Source: an uncultured Eubacteriales bacterium (lineage in GTDB: Bacteria > Bacillota > Clostridia > Oscillospirales > Acutalibacteraceae). From it: a DNA stretch of 60,080 nucleotides. Positions 52,209 through 60,080 of the stretch are shown piece after piece. Each line of letters starts with the position of its first letter. The first letter of the stretch is position 1. The stretch lies in contig CAKSHI010000009.1 in NCBI GenBank assembly GCA_934457115.1, positions 1-60,080 on the forward strand, read 5' to 3'. Under the pieces are notes generated by a model. That model searched no databases, was not told the DNA's origin, and worked only from the letters and a program-made list of their open reading frames with translations. Made by a program: the position numbers and the translations under genes.

Positions 52209-53357
52209 TTGTTAAAACGATTTAGCTGCTTACTTTTAATATTTTTAATTTGTGTACTTCCTATAAAGGCAGAGGCAGACGATAATGTGGGTTCAGAACC
52301 ATTAAGTTTGTCGGCCAAGTCTGCAATATTAATATGTGCCGATACAGGAAAACCCTTATACTCTAAAAATGAAAATCAAAGGCTTCCAATGGCAAGTACA
52401 ACCAAAATTATGACTGCACTTCTTACTTTTGAAAGAACTCAATCGTCCGATAGAGAGGTTGAGATTACCGATCAAATGGTAAGAGTAGAAGGCTCATCTA
52501 TGGGGTTGTTGCCCGGGAATGTAATAACACTGAAAAATCTTGCTAAGGGTATGATGATGTGTTCCGGGAATGACGCCGCAAACTCGATAGCTATCGCTAT
52601 AGCAGGCAGTAATGATAAGTTTTGTGAGCTTATGAATGAAAAGGCAAAACTTATAGGTATGAATGACACAAATTTTGCGACAGCTTCAGGTCTTAATAGA
52701 GATGACCACTATTCAACGGCAAGGGATATGGCTATATTGGGTGCCTACGCTATGGAAAATAAAGAATTTTACGATACAGTTAAATGTAAGACAATTAAGG
52801 TGCCCTTTATAAAACCTAATGAGAGCCGTACATATAGAAATCATAATAAACTTTTGTGGCAATATAAAGATTGCGTTGGAATCAAAACGGGATTTACCGA
52901 GAAGGCCGGCAGGTGCCTTGTGTCTTGCGTTGAAAAGGATGGGCTAAGGCTTGTGGCGGTAACTCTTAATGCACATAGTGATTGGGATGACCATAAAAAG
53001 TTATATGACTATGGGTTTTCAAAGGTAAGTTTAGTAAGGTTGGAACCTTTAAGTGAAGATATCTCTATCAATGTGGTGGGCTCGGATAAGAGTTCAATAT
53101 CAGCCAATGTAAAAATGGAAAAAACCGTTACGGTAAATAATGAAGATGCAAATAGGATTACAAGTACTATAGAAGTACCTCAATTTTTAAATGCACCTAT
53201 AGAAAAGGGCCAAGTTGTGGGAAAGGTTATATATTATTTAGATGATAATATAATAGCAACAAATGAACTTATTTCAAATGATTTAGCAGAATATAAATAT
53301 GAACAAAAAGGATTTTTTGATAGAATTGCGAATTTTTTTGTTCATATGTTCTCTTAA
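52209..53357 (+). CDS. dacF: D-alanyl-D-alanine carboxypeptidase (DacF/PBP5 type)
   Basis: The enzyme removes the terminal D-alanine from peptidoglycan stem peptides. The 382-residue protein has a signal peptide (to about residue 22), the SxxK motif STTK (S63, K66), SGN at 119-121, KTG at 226-228, the C-terminal PBP5_C beta domain and an amphipathic tail (FFDRIANFFVHMF) for membrane attachment. The start is TTG after GGAAGGTG. Its place after gerW mirrors the sporulation-linked DacF context. Confidence 0.93.
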   Translation: MLKRFSCLLLIFLICVLPIKAEADDNVGSEPLSLSAKSAILICADTGKPLYSKNENQRLPMASTTKIMTALLTFERTQSSDREVEITDQMVRVEGSSMGLLPGNVITLKNLAKGMMMCSGNDAANSIAIAIAGSNDKFCELMNEKAKLIGMNDTNFATASGLNRDDHYSTARDMAILGAYAMENKEFYDTVKCKTIKVPFIKPNESRTYRNHNKLLWQYKDCVGIKTGFTEKAGRCLVSCVEKDGLRLVAVTLNAHSDWDDHKKLYDYGFSKVSLVRLEPLSEDISINVVGSDKSSISANVKMEKTVTVNNEDANRITSTIEVPQFLNAPIEKGQVVGKVIYYLDDNIIATNELISNDLAEYKYEQKGFFDRIANFFVHMFS

Positions 53358-53386
53358 GGATTTAATTAAAAAGAAAGGATGACAAA

Positions 53387-54118
53387 ATGGGCAATAATAA
53401 AATGGTAAGACTCCAAAAATTTTTAGCGGACTGCGGGGTGGCATCTAGGAGAAAGTCTGAAGACTTAATAAGTAAAGGTGCTGTTAAAGTTAATGGAGTT
53501 GTTGCAAAGATAGGGGATAAAATAGACCCTATTAAGGATAAAATAACTGTTAATGGTAAAAAAGTTGTACCATCAAAAAAACTTTATTATATAATGCTTC
53601 ATAAGCCAAGAGGCTTTGTCACAACTATGAGTGACGAGCAAGGAAGAAAATGTGTAGCGGAACTTGTATCTGATGTTGATGCGAGACTTTATCCTGTGGG
53701 AAGGCTTGATAGAGATTCAGAGGGGCTTATCTTAATGACTAATGACGGGGATTTTGCTAATAAGATGATGCACCCGTCAAAACATATTCCTAAGAAATAC
53801 AGGGTAACTGTAAAACCGGATATCACTGAAGAGCAGTTGGCTCAATTTAATATAGGCATGGAGATTGACGGAAGAAAAACCATGCCTGCAGATGCAAGAG
53901 TAATAGTAAAACAACCGGGCAGGGTAGTTTTAGAGATTATACTTTATGAGGGACGCAATAGGCAAATAAGAAAAATGTGCGAGAAACTTGGAGTCGAGGT
54001 TGCAAGGCTTAAAAGGACAGCTATAGGCAATGTAAAACTTGGTATGTTGGCTCCTGGAGATTACAGGGAGCTTACAGCCGAAGAATTAAAAAAACTTACT
54101 GCTAAAAATATTTATTAG
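53387..54118 (+). CDS. rluB: 23S rRNA pseudouridine synthase (RluB/RsuA family)
   Basis: The 243-residue enzyme has an N-terminal S4 RNA-binding domain (RLQKFLADCGVASRRKSEDLI) and the catalytic motif GRLDRDSEGLILMTNDG with its aspartate. The C-terminal GRNRQIRKMCEKLG segment is typical. It isomerises a uridine in 23S rRNA helix 89 if it is RluB; the exact target is inferred from the family. AAAGGATG precedes the ATG. Confidence 0.93.
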   Translation: MGNNKMVRLQKFLADCGVASRRKSEDLISKGAVKVNGVVAKIGDKIDPIKDKITVNGKKVVPSKKLYYIMLHKPRGFVTTMSDEQGRKCVAELVSDVDARLYPVGRLDRDSEGLILMTNDGDFANKMMHPSKHIPKKYRVTVKPDITEEQLAQFNIGMEIDGRKTMPADARVIVKQPGRVVLEIILYEGRNRQIRKMCEKLGVEVARLKRTAIGNVKLGMLAPGDYRELTAEELKKLTAKNIY

Positions 54119-54141
54119 ATTATAAGGTGTAAGACAATAAA

Positions 54142-54462
54142 ATGATTACGATTTTGCCGGATGAAGATACTAACAACAGCACAATAATATTAAAAGCTAG
54201 GGATAATGGACAAGAATTAGGATATATAGCCTTTAATATAGTGGATAACAAATCCTTATTGGTTAAACTATATAATAAGGATTCAGATAATATAATTGCC
54301 GATGCGCTTTTAAAGGCAGCCTTTTCTTATTTACTTAATAGAGATATATCTATTTTTGAATCATATGAACAAATTGAGACTTTAAAAAATTTTAATTGTA
54401 AATACGATAATAATAAATGCTTTGTGGATTTAAACAATATAAATTTAAAATGCAGCCATTAA
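54142..54462 (+). CDS. Small protein resembling a GNAT fold fragment (106 aa)
   Basis: I do not recognise a named family. The order of predicted strands and helices (IILKARDNGQELGYIAFN, then a strand, then NIIADALLKAAFSYLLNRDI) recalls the middle of a GNAT acetyltransferase, where a strand is followed by a long helix. No acetyl-CoA loop (QxxGxG/A) is seen. It follows rluB by 23 bases with AAGGTG upstream, and ends before the transcarboxylase promoter. Confidence 0.6.
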   Translation: MITILPDEDTNNSTIILKARDNGQELGYIAFNIVDNKSLLVKLYNKDSDNIIADALLKAAFSYLLNRDISIFESYEQIETLKNFNCKYDNNKCFVDLNNINLKCSH

Positions 54463-54468
54463 TGAATA

Positions 54469-54497
54469 TTGTTATTTTTTGGTTGGTATTATATAAT
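54469..54497 (+). promoter_or_regulatory. Promoter of the transcarboxylase-type operon
   Basis: TTGTTA (54469-54474), a 17-base spacer and a perfect TATAAT (54492-54497). The spacer contains TTTTTTGGTTGGTA, shared with the region before the M50 gene. Confidence 0.65.
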
Positions 54498-54530
54498 AAT
54501 AACTAAAGACTCTAAATATTGGAGGATAAT

Positions 54531-55934
54531 ATGAATATAGAAAAGAAACTAAGATTTATTGAAGATCAAAATAACGAATATAATAAAACAAAAGGGTATA
54601 AACGTCTCTTATCGCTGTTTGATTCGGGCACATTTTCAGAAATAGATGCGTTTGTTAAGTCTGCAGACGGATATGCCGAGGTTATAACAGGTTATGGTTT
54701 GATTGACGGTGTTGCATCTTATGCTTTTTGTCAGGATTCTGACAGGGACGGCGGTGCAATGTCTAAGGCTCAACTTAAAAAAATAAAGAAGGTATGTGAA
54801 CTTGCGGCTAAGACCGGTATACCTATAATTGGAATATACGATTCAATAGGAGCAAAGCTTAGTGAGGGCAATGAACTTTTGGATGAATATGGTGAGGTAT
54901 TAAGGCTTTACAATAATTTGTCGGGAGTAGTGCCGAGAATTTCCGTGATTTTAGGTGCAAATCTTGGTACAAATGCGATGCTTTCAGTTTCATCTGATTT
55001 TGTAATTATGCAGAAATCCGCAAGACTTGGTATAAGCACTATAGATGAAAATGCCTCTTCAAACGATGCCGAAGATAACGGTTTAGTTCATATTGTGGCA
55101 ATAAATGAAACAGACGCAATTAACAAGACCAAGAAATTAATATCTATGTTTCCTATTAACAATCTATCTAAGGCAAATGTTCATGATTTTAATGAAAGCG
55201 TAAGTTCGCTAAAAGAATTGGATTTAGTTGCCCAAAATATAAGTGAATCTAACAATGTCGAGTCAATGAAAAAGGTTGTAGCGGCTGTGTGCGATTCTAA
55301 GAGCTTTATAGAAATTCAGCCTAGATATGGTCTTTCTATGATTACGGGATTTGGTAGATTAGGCGGATGTACTGTAGGAATAGTTTCCTCAAGTAATAAC
55401 CAAGATGGAATTATAGATGAAGATTCATCCTCCAAAGCTTCGAGAATGATTAGATTTTGTGATGCGTTTTCAATTCCTATAATAACTATAATAAACTCTA
55501 AGGGATTTTCATCACTTAAAGAAGCTACAAAGCTATCCTGCGTATATTCAGAAGCAACGACTGCAAAGGTCAACTTAATAGTTGGAAAAGCTTATGGTGC
55601 TGTTTATATTGCTATAGCAGGAAAAGGCTCGGGAGCAGACGCTACTATAGCTTGGCCAAGTGCCATTATATCTCCGCTTGAACCTAAAACAGCAGTACAA
55701 GTTTTATTAAATTCTAAAATGAAGGATTTAAAAGATCCTATAAATGATAAAAAGAAATTAATAAGGACATATGAAGAAACCGGTGCATCTGCATTTATGG
55801 CAGCATCAGACGGATTTATTGATGATATTATTTGTCCTGTCGACACAAGAAATAAGCTTTTGTCGATTTTGGATTTCTTAGAAGGAAAAAGAGTATCGGG
55901 TCTACCGAAAAAACATTCTAATATTCCGCTTTAA
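54531..55934 (+). CDS. Acyl-CoA carboxyltransferase subunit (transcarboxylase 12S-like)
   Basis: The 467-residue protein is a crotonase-fold carboxyltransferase of the MmdA/PccB group, acting on an acyl-CoA such as methylmalonyl-CoA or malonyl-CoA with biotin as partner. Two fused halves are visible: GIPIIGIYDSIGAKLSEG in the first, and SIPIITIINSKGFSSLKEA and YGAVYIAIAGKGSGADATIAWPSA in the second. It is about 50 residues shorter than typical 12S or MmdA. GGAGG lies before the ATG at 54531. The following genes encode a biotin carrier and a pyruvate/oxaloacetate carboxyltransferase. Confidence 0.85.
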   Translation: MNIEKKLRFIEDQNNEYNKTKGYKRLLSLFDSGTFSEIDAFVKSADGYAEVITGYGLIDGVASYAFCQDSDRDGGAMSKAQLKKIKKVCELAAKTGIPIIGIYDSIGAKLSEGNELLDEYGEVLRLYNNLSGVVPRISVILGANLGTNAMLSVSSDFVIMQKSARLGISTIDENASSNDAEDNGLVHIVAINETDAINKTKKLISMFPINNLSKANVHDFNESVSSLKELDLVAQNISESNNVESMKKVVAAVCDSKSFIEIQPRYGLSMITGFGRLGGCTVGIVSSSNNQDGIIDEDSSSKASRMIRFCDAFSIPIITIINSKGFSSLKEATKLSCVYSEATTAKVNLIVGKAYGAVYIAIAGKGSGADATIAWPSAIISPLEPKTAVQVLLNSKMKDLKDPINDKKKLIRTYEETGASAFMAASDGFIDDIICPVDTRNKLLSILDFLEGKRVSGLPKKHSNIPL

Positions 55935-55960
55935 TATTAAAAATATAAGGGAGAAAACTT

Positions 55961-56338
55961 ATGAAAAATTTAAGAATTACAGTAAACGGTAAATCATATG
56001 ATGTTCAAGTAGAAGAGATAGGCGCATCTAATGAATCTACCCCAATAAACGATAGCATTGATTTAGGTGAAACAAGTAAACCTCAAAAAGAAGAGGTAAA
56101 AAATGAAAATAAAAAAACTGCAGACGGTGAAGCAATAAAATCCCCAATGCCGGGTACTATAGTTTCCGTTAATGTAAAAGAAGGGCAGAATGTTTCATCA
56201 GGAGATGTTCTAGTAATATTAGAGGCCATGAAAATGGAGAACGAAATCTTAGCACCTAGGGACGCTGTTGTTTCGAGTGTTAATGTAAGTAAAGGTCAGA
56301 GTGTAGAATCCGATACAATCCTTTTATCTTTAAAATAG
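55961..56338 (+). CDS. Biotin carboxyl carrier protein (1.3S-like)
   Basis: The 125-residue protein ends in a biotinyl domain with the acceptor lysine K91 in LEAMKMEN, 34 residues from the C terminus as usual. The N-terminal 45 residues start LRITVNGKSYDVQVEEI, the form seen in carriers of decarboxylases and transcarboxylase, and a short charged linker follows. Its length is very close to the 123-residue 1.3S subunit of Propionibacterium transcarboxylase. GGGAGA precedes the ATG. It lies 26 bases after the 12S-like gene. Confidence 0.92.
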   Translation: MKNLRITVNGKSYDVQVEEIGASNESTPINDSIDLGETSKPQKEEVKNENKKTADGEAIKSPMPGTIVSVNVKEGQNVSSGDVLVILEAMKMENEILAPRDAVVSSVNVSKGQSVESDTILLSLK

Positions 56339-56351
56339 AGGAGTAATATCA

Positions 56352-57755
56352 ATGAATAATAAAAAAATATTGATAACTGAGACCGTATTGAGAGATGCCC
56401 ATCAATCTCTATTAGCAACGAGAATGTCCACAGAGGAAATGCTTCCTTCTTTGGAATTGCTTGATAAGATAGGTTTTTATTCACTTGAGTGTTGGGGAGG
56501 GGCAACATTTGATGCGTGCCTTAGGTTTTTAAATGAAGATCCGTGGGAAAGGCTTAGAATAATAAGAAAAAAGTGCCCTAATACGAAGCTTCAAATGCTT
56601 TTTAGGGGTCAAAATATGCTGGGTTATAGGCATTATGCGGATGATGTAGTAGAGTATTTTGTACAAAAATCAGTAGCAAACGGAATCGATATAATTAGAA
56701 TATTTGATGCTCTTAATGATATAAAAAATCTAGAAGTTTCGATAAAGGCCGCGAAAAAGGAAAAGGCTCACGTACAAGTAGCAATTTCTTATACAACAGG
56801 TCCTGTGTTTAACGACAAGTATTTTATGGACTATGCAAAAACTATCGAGAATGCGGGAGCTGATTCTATATGTATAAAAGATATGGCAGCGCTCCTTACT
56901 CCATATGAAACGGAAAGACTGGTTAAATCGATTAAAGAGGTTGTAAAAATACCTATACAACTTCACACTCATTATACATCCGGACTTGCATCTATGTGCC
57001 TTTTAAAAGGTATAGAGTCGGGTGCTGATATGATAGATACAGCAATGTCACCTTTAGCATTGGGGACTTCTCATGCACCGACCGAGTCAATGGTTGCCGC
57101 ATTAAAGGATACGGGTTATGACACCGGTTTAGACCTAGTTGCATTAAATGAAGTAAGAGATTACTTTATGACTCTTAGAAAAAAATATTTAGATAACGGT
57201 TTACTTGACCCTAAAGTTTTAGGTGTAGATCCTAATGCGCTTATTTACCAAGTACCGGGCGGAATGCTTTCAAATTTATTGTCTCAATTAAAGGAAGCAG
57301 GAAAAGAAGATAAGCTTGAGGAGGTAATGGAAGAGGTTCCAAGAGTAAGGAAAGATGCGGGATATCCGCCTCTTGTAACACCAACCTCCCAAATTGTAGG
57401 AACGCAGTCCGTATTTAATGTAATTACGGGTCAACGCTATAAGATGTGTACCAATGAGTTTAAAAATTTAGTAGCAGGGAAATACGGCACAACTCCTGTT
57501 CCGATTGACCCTGAGTTCAGAAAGTTTATAATTGGGGATGAACCTTATATTGAGTGCCGTCCTGCTGACTTGCTAAAACCTGAACTAGAAGAGTTAAAAT
57601 CGGAGATTTCCGAGTGGATTGAACAAGAAGAAGACGTACTTTCTTATGCTCAATTTCCCAAGGTTTCGTTAGACTTCTTTAAAAAACGCAGGGATAAGAA
57701 ATATGAGATTGATTCTAATCATGCAGACCTAAAAAAGGGTATACACCCACTATAA
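56352..57755 (+). CDS. Pyruvate/oxaloacetate carboxyltransferase (5S/OadA/PycB-like)
   Basis: This 467-residue TIM-barrel enzyme moves CO2 between biotin and pyruvate. It has TVLRDAHQSLLATRM (residues about 10-24), the carboxylated lysine K176 in CIKDMAALL, and the metal-binding HTH (205-207). The barrel is followed by the helical conserved carboxylase domain, but there is no C-terminal biotin domain, since that lies on the separate upstream gene. AGAGGAG precedes the ATG. With its neighbours it forms a 12S/1.3S/5S-like set. Confidence 0.92.
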   Translation: MNNKKILITETVLRDAHQSLLATRMSTEEMLPSLELLDKIGFYSLECWGGATFDACLRFLNEDPWERLRIIRKKCPNTKLQMLFRGQNMLGYRHYADDVVEYFVQKSVANGIDIIRIFDALNDIKNLEVSIKAAKKEKAHVQVAISYTTGPVFNDKYFMDYAKTIENAGADSICIKDMAALLTPYETERLVKSIKEVVKIPIQLHTHYTSGLASMCLLKGIESGADMIDTAMSPLALGTSHAPTESMVAALKDTGYDTGLDLVALNEVRDYFMTLRKKYLDNGLLDPKVLGVDPNALIYQVPGGMLSNLLSQLKEAGKEDKLEEVMEEVPRVRKDAGYPPLVTPTSQIVGTQSVFNVITGQRYKMCTNEFKNLVAGKYGTTPVPIDPEFRKFIIGDEPYIECRPADLLKPELEELKSEISEWIEQEEDVLSYAQFPKVSLDFFKKRRDKKYEIDSNHADLKKGIHPL

Positions 57756-57762
57756 TATTTTT

Positions 57763-57796
57763 AAGGCTTCCAAATAAAAGGAAGCCTTTATCTTTT
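57763..57796 (+). terminator. Terminator of the transcarboxylase-type operon
   Basis: AAGGCTTCC (57763-57771) pairs with GGAAGCCTT (57780-57788), followed by TATCTTTT. Confidence 0.85.
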
Positions 57797-57814
57797 ATTA
57801 ATCACTATAAAAGG

Positions 57815-57856
57815 AAGGACACCAAACTATTATAAGTTGGTGTCCTTTTATTTTTT
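57815..57856. terminator. Second terminator hairpin, downstream of the ADP-ribosyltransferase gene
   Basis: AAGGACACCAA (57815-57825) pairs with TTGGTGTCCTT (57837-57847), with TTATTTTTT on the plus side and a CCTTTTA tract on the minus side. It can act in both directions. Confidence 0.8.
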
Positions 57857-57866
57857 ATATATGAAG

Positions 57867-60050
57867 TTATACTTCATCTCCCTTAATATATAGATCTCCG
57901 TTTTTTGCTGTAGTAACCTCGTTGACTCTAACTTTCGCACCTGGTGGCATTAATACCTCTGATTCATCTATGTATTGTGATAATGCATGTATATCTACCC
58001 CATACTTGCCATTTGCAGATATATCGAGTAATGCACCTACTTTTTTACTACTCCTAGCATTATTTCTAAAGCCTTCTGCTGTCGATAGTTTAGTTGATGT
58101 ACTTGTAAGCTTATTAAACGGTACATCCTGTCCAACTAAACTGTTTGCATCAATGTCTTTCGACATACCAAATCCTCTATAAATCTTTCCTTTATATTTA
58201 TTCGGGATTTTTTCCAAAGCACCTGTTATTATTTTGATTTCACTACTAAAGACTGCAAGAATATGTTTAGCATTAATATCCGGGTGTAACTTATAAATAT
58301 TATTGACCTCATCTTCAATATCAGGATTATCCGTAAAGTTTGGTGTGTAATCTCTGATTTTACTTTTAACAAAAGCAGGAAGGGAATCGTTACTTATGAA
58401 GTGTTTATTGAATATTTGTCTTATACTATCTTTTACTTTTTCTTCTATGTCTGATTCAGCTTGTTCGGGCGATAGTGGTAGGATATGATTAATAAATTTA
58501 TAATCATTTGATGTATAAGATCTTATTGAAAGGGCCTCTGCTGGATTGAATGAATTGCCCAGCTCAGAGAAACCTAACTCGAATGATTTATTTATATTCG
58601 TAACTTTCTCTTTGACACTAGATGCCTTATCAATATCAATACCATTATCATGTTTATCATCAAATCTTTCTTCTAAATAGCATATCTCATCCGGGAACAA
58701 ACCTTTGTTATTATACTGTTCACAAACGTTTTTACGCAATTCATCTATACTTAACGGTGAAACCGACCTGTCCATTGCTGATGCATCTGATAGATTCTCA
58801 TCACCCTTTACACCTACCATATGGGAGCCCATTAATATTTCATATAGAGTGTGATCTTCACCTAAAATCATCCATCCAAGTAGAGCTAACCTAAAGTTTA
58901 GCAAATCTTCATTATCAGTAAATCCTAAATACTTATAGGACTGTAACATGCGGGCAGTTGTTCCTGATATGCCCGTTAATAAACTCATTCCCTTTTTGTG
59001 TGTTAGAATTTTATAGAATAGAGATTTTGCATCTAGCGTTGAGCTCATTCTTCCACTTATCCACGGTAATACTTGCTCTGTATTTGTCGGGGTTTGATTT
59101 TCATCAGATTTCTCTTTAGTATCTGTACTTTGTGAGAGTCCCAGAAAATCTAATTCACTTTCACTTAGTTCAGCACCTATAGATTTATAATAATCAACAC
59201 TTCGTGTAAATTTAGCACTTTCTGCATCATTCACATTACTCCTTGAAACGGAGGATACGTCAACTAATTTTTGAGCTAAACTTTCTTGGGAGAATAGTTG
59301 TAATTTCGCTTTTTCTTGGTTGACTTTTTTTAATAAATCATTCTTATTATTTGTGAGTTCAGCTGCTAAAGCGTCTCTCTTACTCTTTGAAATGATGGTA
59401 TAGTCAGATTCAGCATCGTTTATTTTAATATCTAGTAGTTTTATTTGTTGTTCTAAATCCTTAACATTATTAATAGTGCTATTTGTAATGCTATTTGTAA
59501 ATTGATTTATAATTTCATTATATTCATCATCACCCTCAAATGATGCGGATTTTGCCATAAAACCCCAATTATACATGTCTACGTCTTTTTTTCCCTGATT
59601 GTTTTTAGCACGTTCTGTGAAATACCAATAATATTTTCTTAAGTCATCACCTTCCAAATTAGCCTCAAATTCAAGTGTTGGCTTTAACTTTTCCATATTG
59701 GATATTCTATTAAATGTAGATAAATACTTACCTTTTTCATCTTTTGTTATCTTTTGGGATTTCACAAGATCATTCAACATATTAATATCAAAATTTTTGT
59801 AAAATTCTTTTTTGCTTTTTCTAAGTGTATCGTCATATGAGGAACCCCTGTCATTTATATATTTATAAAGCTTTTCACTGGATACTTCCTCTGCGTTTGA
59901 ACCATCAGGAGCATAATCTGGGCTATCTTGGTGTTTATAATCTGGTTTTTTATCATTAGTTTTATTAAGGGCAACAAAGTCATTATAAAAGTTGTGGTTT
60001 AAATCCTCTTCAGTCAAATTCATCTTTTTTAATAATGACTTATTTTTCAT
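57867..60050 (-). CDS. Large putative toxin with C-terminal ADP-ribosyltransferase domain (N terminus may be cut by the window)
   Basis: The protein has at least 727 residues. The C-terminal 130 residues are an R-S-E type mono-ADP-ribosyltransferase: the NAD-binding arginine R625 in KIYRGFG, the STS strand at 650-652 in LTSTSTKLSTAEGF, and the ExE motif E696-S-E698 in DESEVLMPPGAKVRV. A double glutamate usually marks arginine-modifying toxins. Residues about 365-420 hold a helical region with LLNFRLALLGWMILGEDHTLYEI, and a coiled coil covers about 195-270. There is no signal peptide and no membrane helix. No ribosome binding site precedes the ATG, and the frame stays open to position 60080, so the true start may be further right. 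Confidence 0.85.
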   Translation of the reverse strand: MKNKSLLKKMNLTEEDLNHNFYNDFVALNKTNDKKPDYKHQDSPDYAPDGSNAEEVSSEKLYKYINDRGSSYDDTLRKSKKEFYKNFDINMLNDLVKSQKITKDEKGKYLSTFNRISNMEKLKPTLEFEANLEGDDLRKYYWYFTERAKNNQGKKDVDMYNWGFMAKSASFEGDDEYNEIINQFTNSITNSTINNVKDLEQQIKLLDIKINDAESDYTIISKSKRDALAAELTNNKNDLLKKVNQEKAKLQLFSQESLAQKLVDVSSVSRSNVNDAESAKFTRSVDYYKSIGAELSESELDFLGLSQSTDTKEKSDENQTPTNTEQVLPWISGRMSSTLDAKSLFYKILTHKKGMSLLTGISGTTARMLQSYKYLGFTDNEDLLNFRLALLGWMILGEDHTLYEILMGSHMVGVKGDENLSDASAMDRSVSPLSIDELRKNVCEQYNNKGLFPDEICYLEERFDDKHDNGIDIDKASSVKEKVTNINKSFELGFSELGNSFNPAEALSIRSYTSNDYKFINHILPLSPEQAESDIEEKVKDSIRQIFNKHFISNDSLPAFVKSKIRDYTPNFTDNPDIEDEVNNIYKLHPDINAKHILAVFSSEIKIITGALEKIPNKYKGKIYRGFGMSKDIDANSLVGQDVPFNKLTSTSTKLSTAEGFRNNARSSKKVGALLDISANGKYGVDIHALSQYIDESEVLMPPGAKVRVNEVTTAKNGDLYIKGDEV

Positions 60051-60080
60051 TTTGGCAATAAATTTTAGTATGTAATGATT

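Noticed and set aside
54531..57755. Acetyl-CoA carboxylase or sodium-pumping oxaloacetate decarboxylase operon
   Set aside because: There is no biotin carboxylase gene and no membrane beta subunit here, so neither complex is complete in this window.

Overview
This window is an AT-rich chromosomal segment of an endospore-forming Clostridia-type Firmicute. Sporulation genes (yunB, spoIIR, a gerW/ytfJ homologue), the CIRCE-groESL unit, an scpA-scpB-ytfI-ytfJ-dacF-rluB block, an SRP RNA gene ahead of dnaX, and a V-type ATPase operon all point that way. No tRNA or rRNA gene was seen. Strong promoters are close to the sigma-A consensus with 17-bp spacers. Most genes have AGGAGG-like ribosome binding sites, and several start at TTG or GTG.

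Layout. 1-350 holds an exact 77-bp direct repeat and hairpins, with no complete gene. 351-6895 carries a small conserved gene, secD-secF, yunB, ligA and coaX. 6913-8532 is an accessory four-gene module: a divergent pair (small protein plus sigma-region-4-like protein) facing an XRE repressor and a degenerate ImmA/IrrE-like protein, with two matching operator-like palindromes between them. RNase P RNA (minus strand) and CIRCE-groES-groEL follow. 11280-14940 has a penicillin-binding protein, a CwlC-like amidase, a possible IS200/IS605 right-end relic and an FkbM methyltransferase. 15070-22573 has alaS, a HIT protein, a phosphoribosyltransferase, comEC, holA and rnmV. 22647-26143 has membrane and envelope genes: DUF421, a cohesin-domain surface protein, MscS and DUF4364. 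26319-29108 is SRP RNA-dnaX-ebfC-recR.

29187-30944 (minus) is an orphan 585-residue protein with an LRAT/NlpC-like permuted papain-fold motif pair. It is followed by a minus-strand group (lrp-aminotransferase-ispE, then spoIIR). 34624-43348 is a nine-gene V-type ATPase operon in the order H-C-I-K-F-E-A-B-D. 43349-43814 is a gene-free stretch with an 86-bp tandem repeat array, followed by a large MORN-repeat protein and a P-type ATPase. 49037-54462 is an M50 protease plus the chromosome-condensation, spore and cell-wall block. 54531-57755 is a three-gene set matching the 12S, 1.3S and 5S subunits of a biotin-dependent transcarboxylase. 57867 to the right edge (minus) is a large protein ending in an R-S-E ADP-ribosyltransferase domain; its reading frame stays open to the window edge.

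How it fits together. Most of the window is housekeeping in conserved operon order. The unusual content is (i) two large, single-gene, minus-strand toxin-like proteins without signal peptides, each inserted between housekeeping units and insulated by terminators; (ii) the XRE/ImmA-like/sigma-like switch; (iii) the transcarboxylase-type operon, which would move a carboxyl group between an acyl-CoA and pyruvate/oxaloacetate without ATP; and (iv) the MORN protein next to the repeat array. No secretion apparatus for the toxin-like proteins is visible here. All function calls rest on reading motifs by eye, without database searches.
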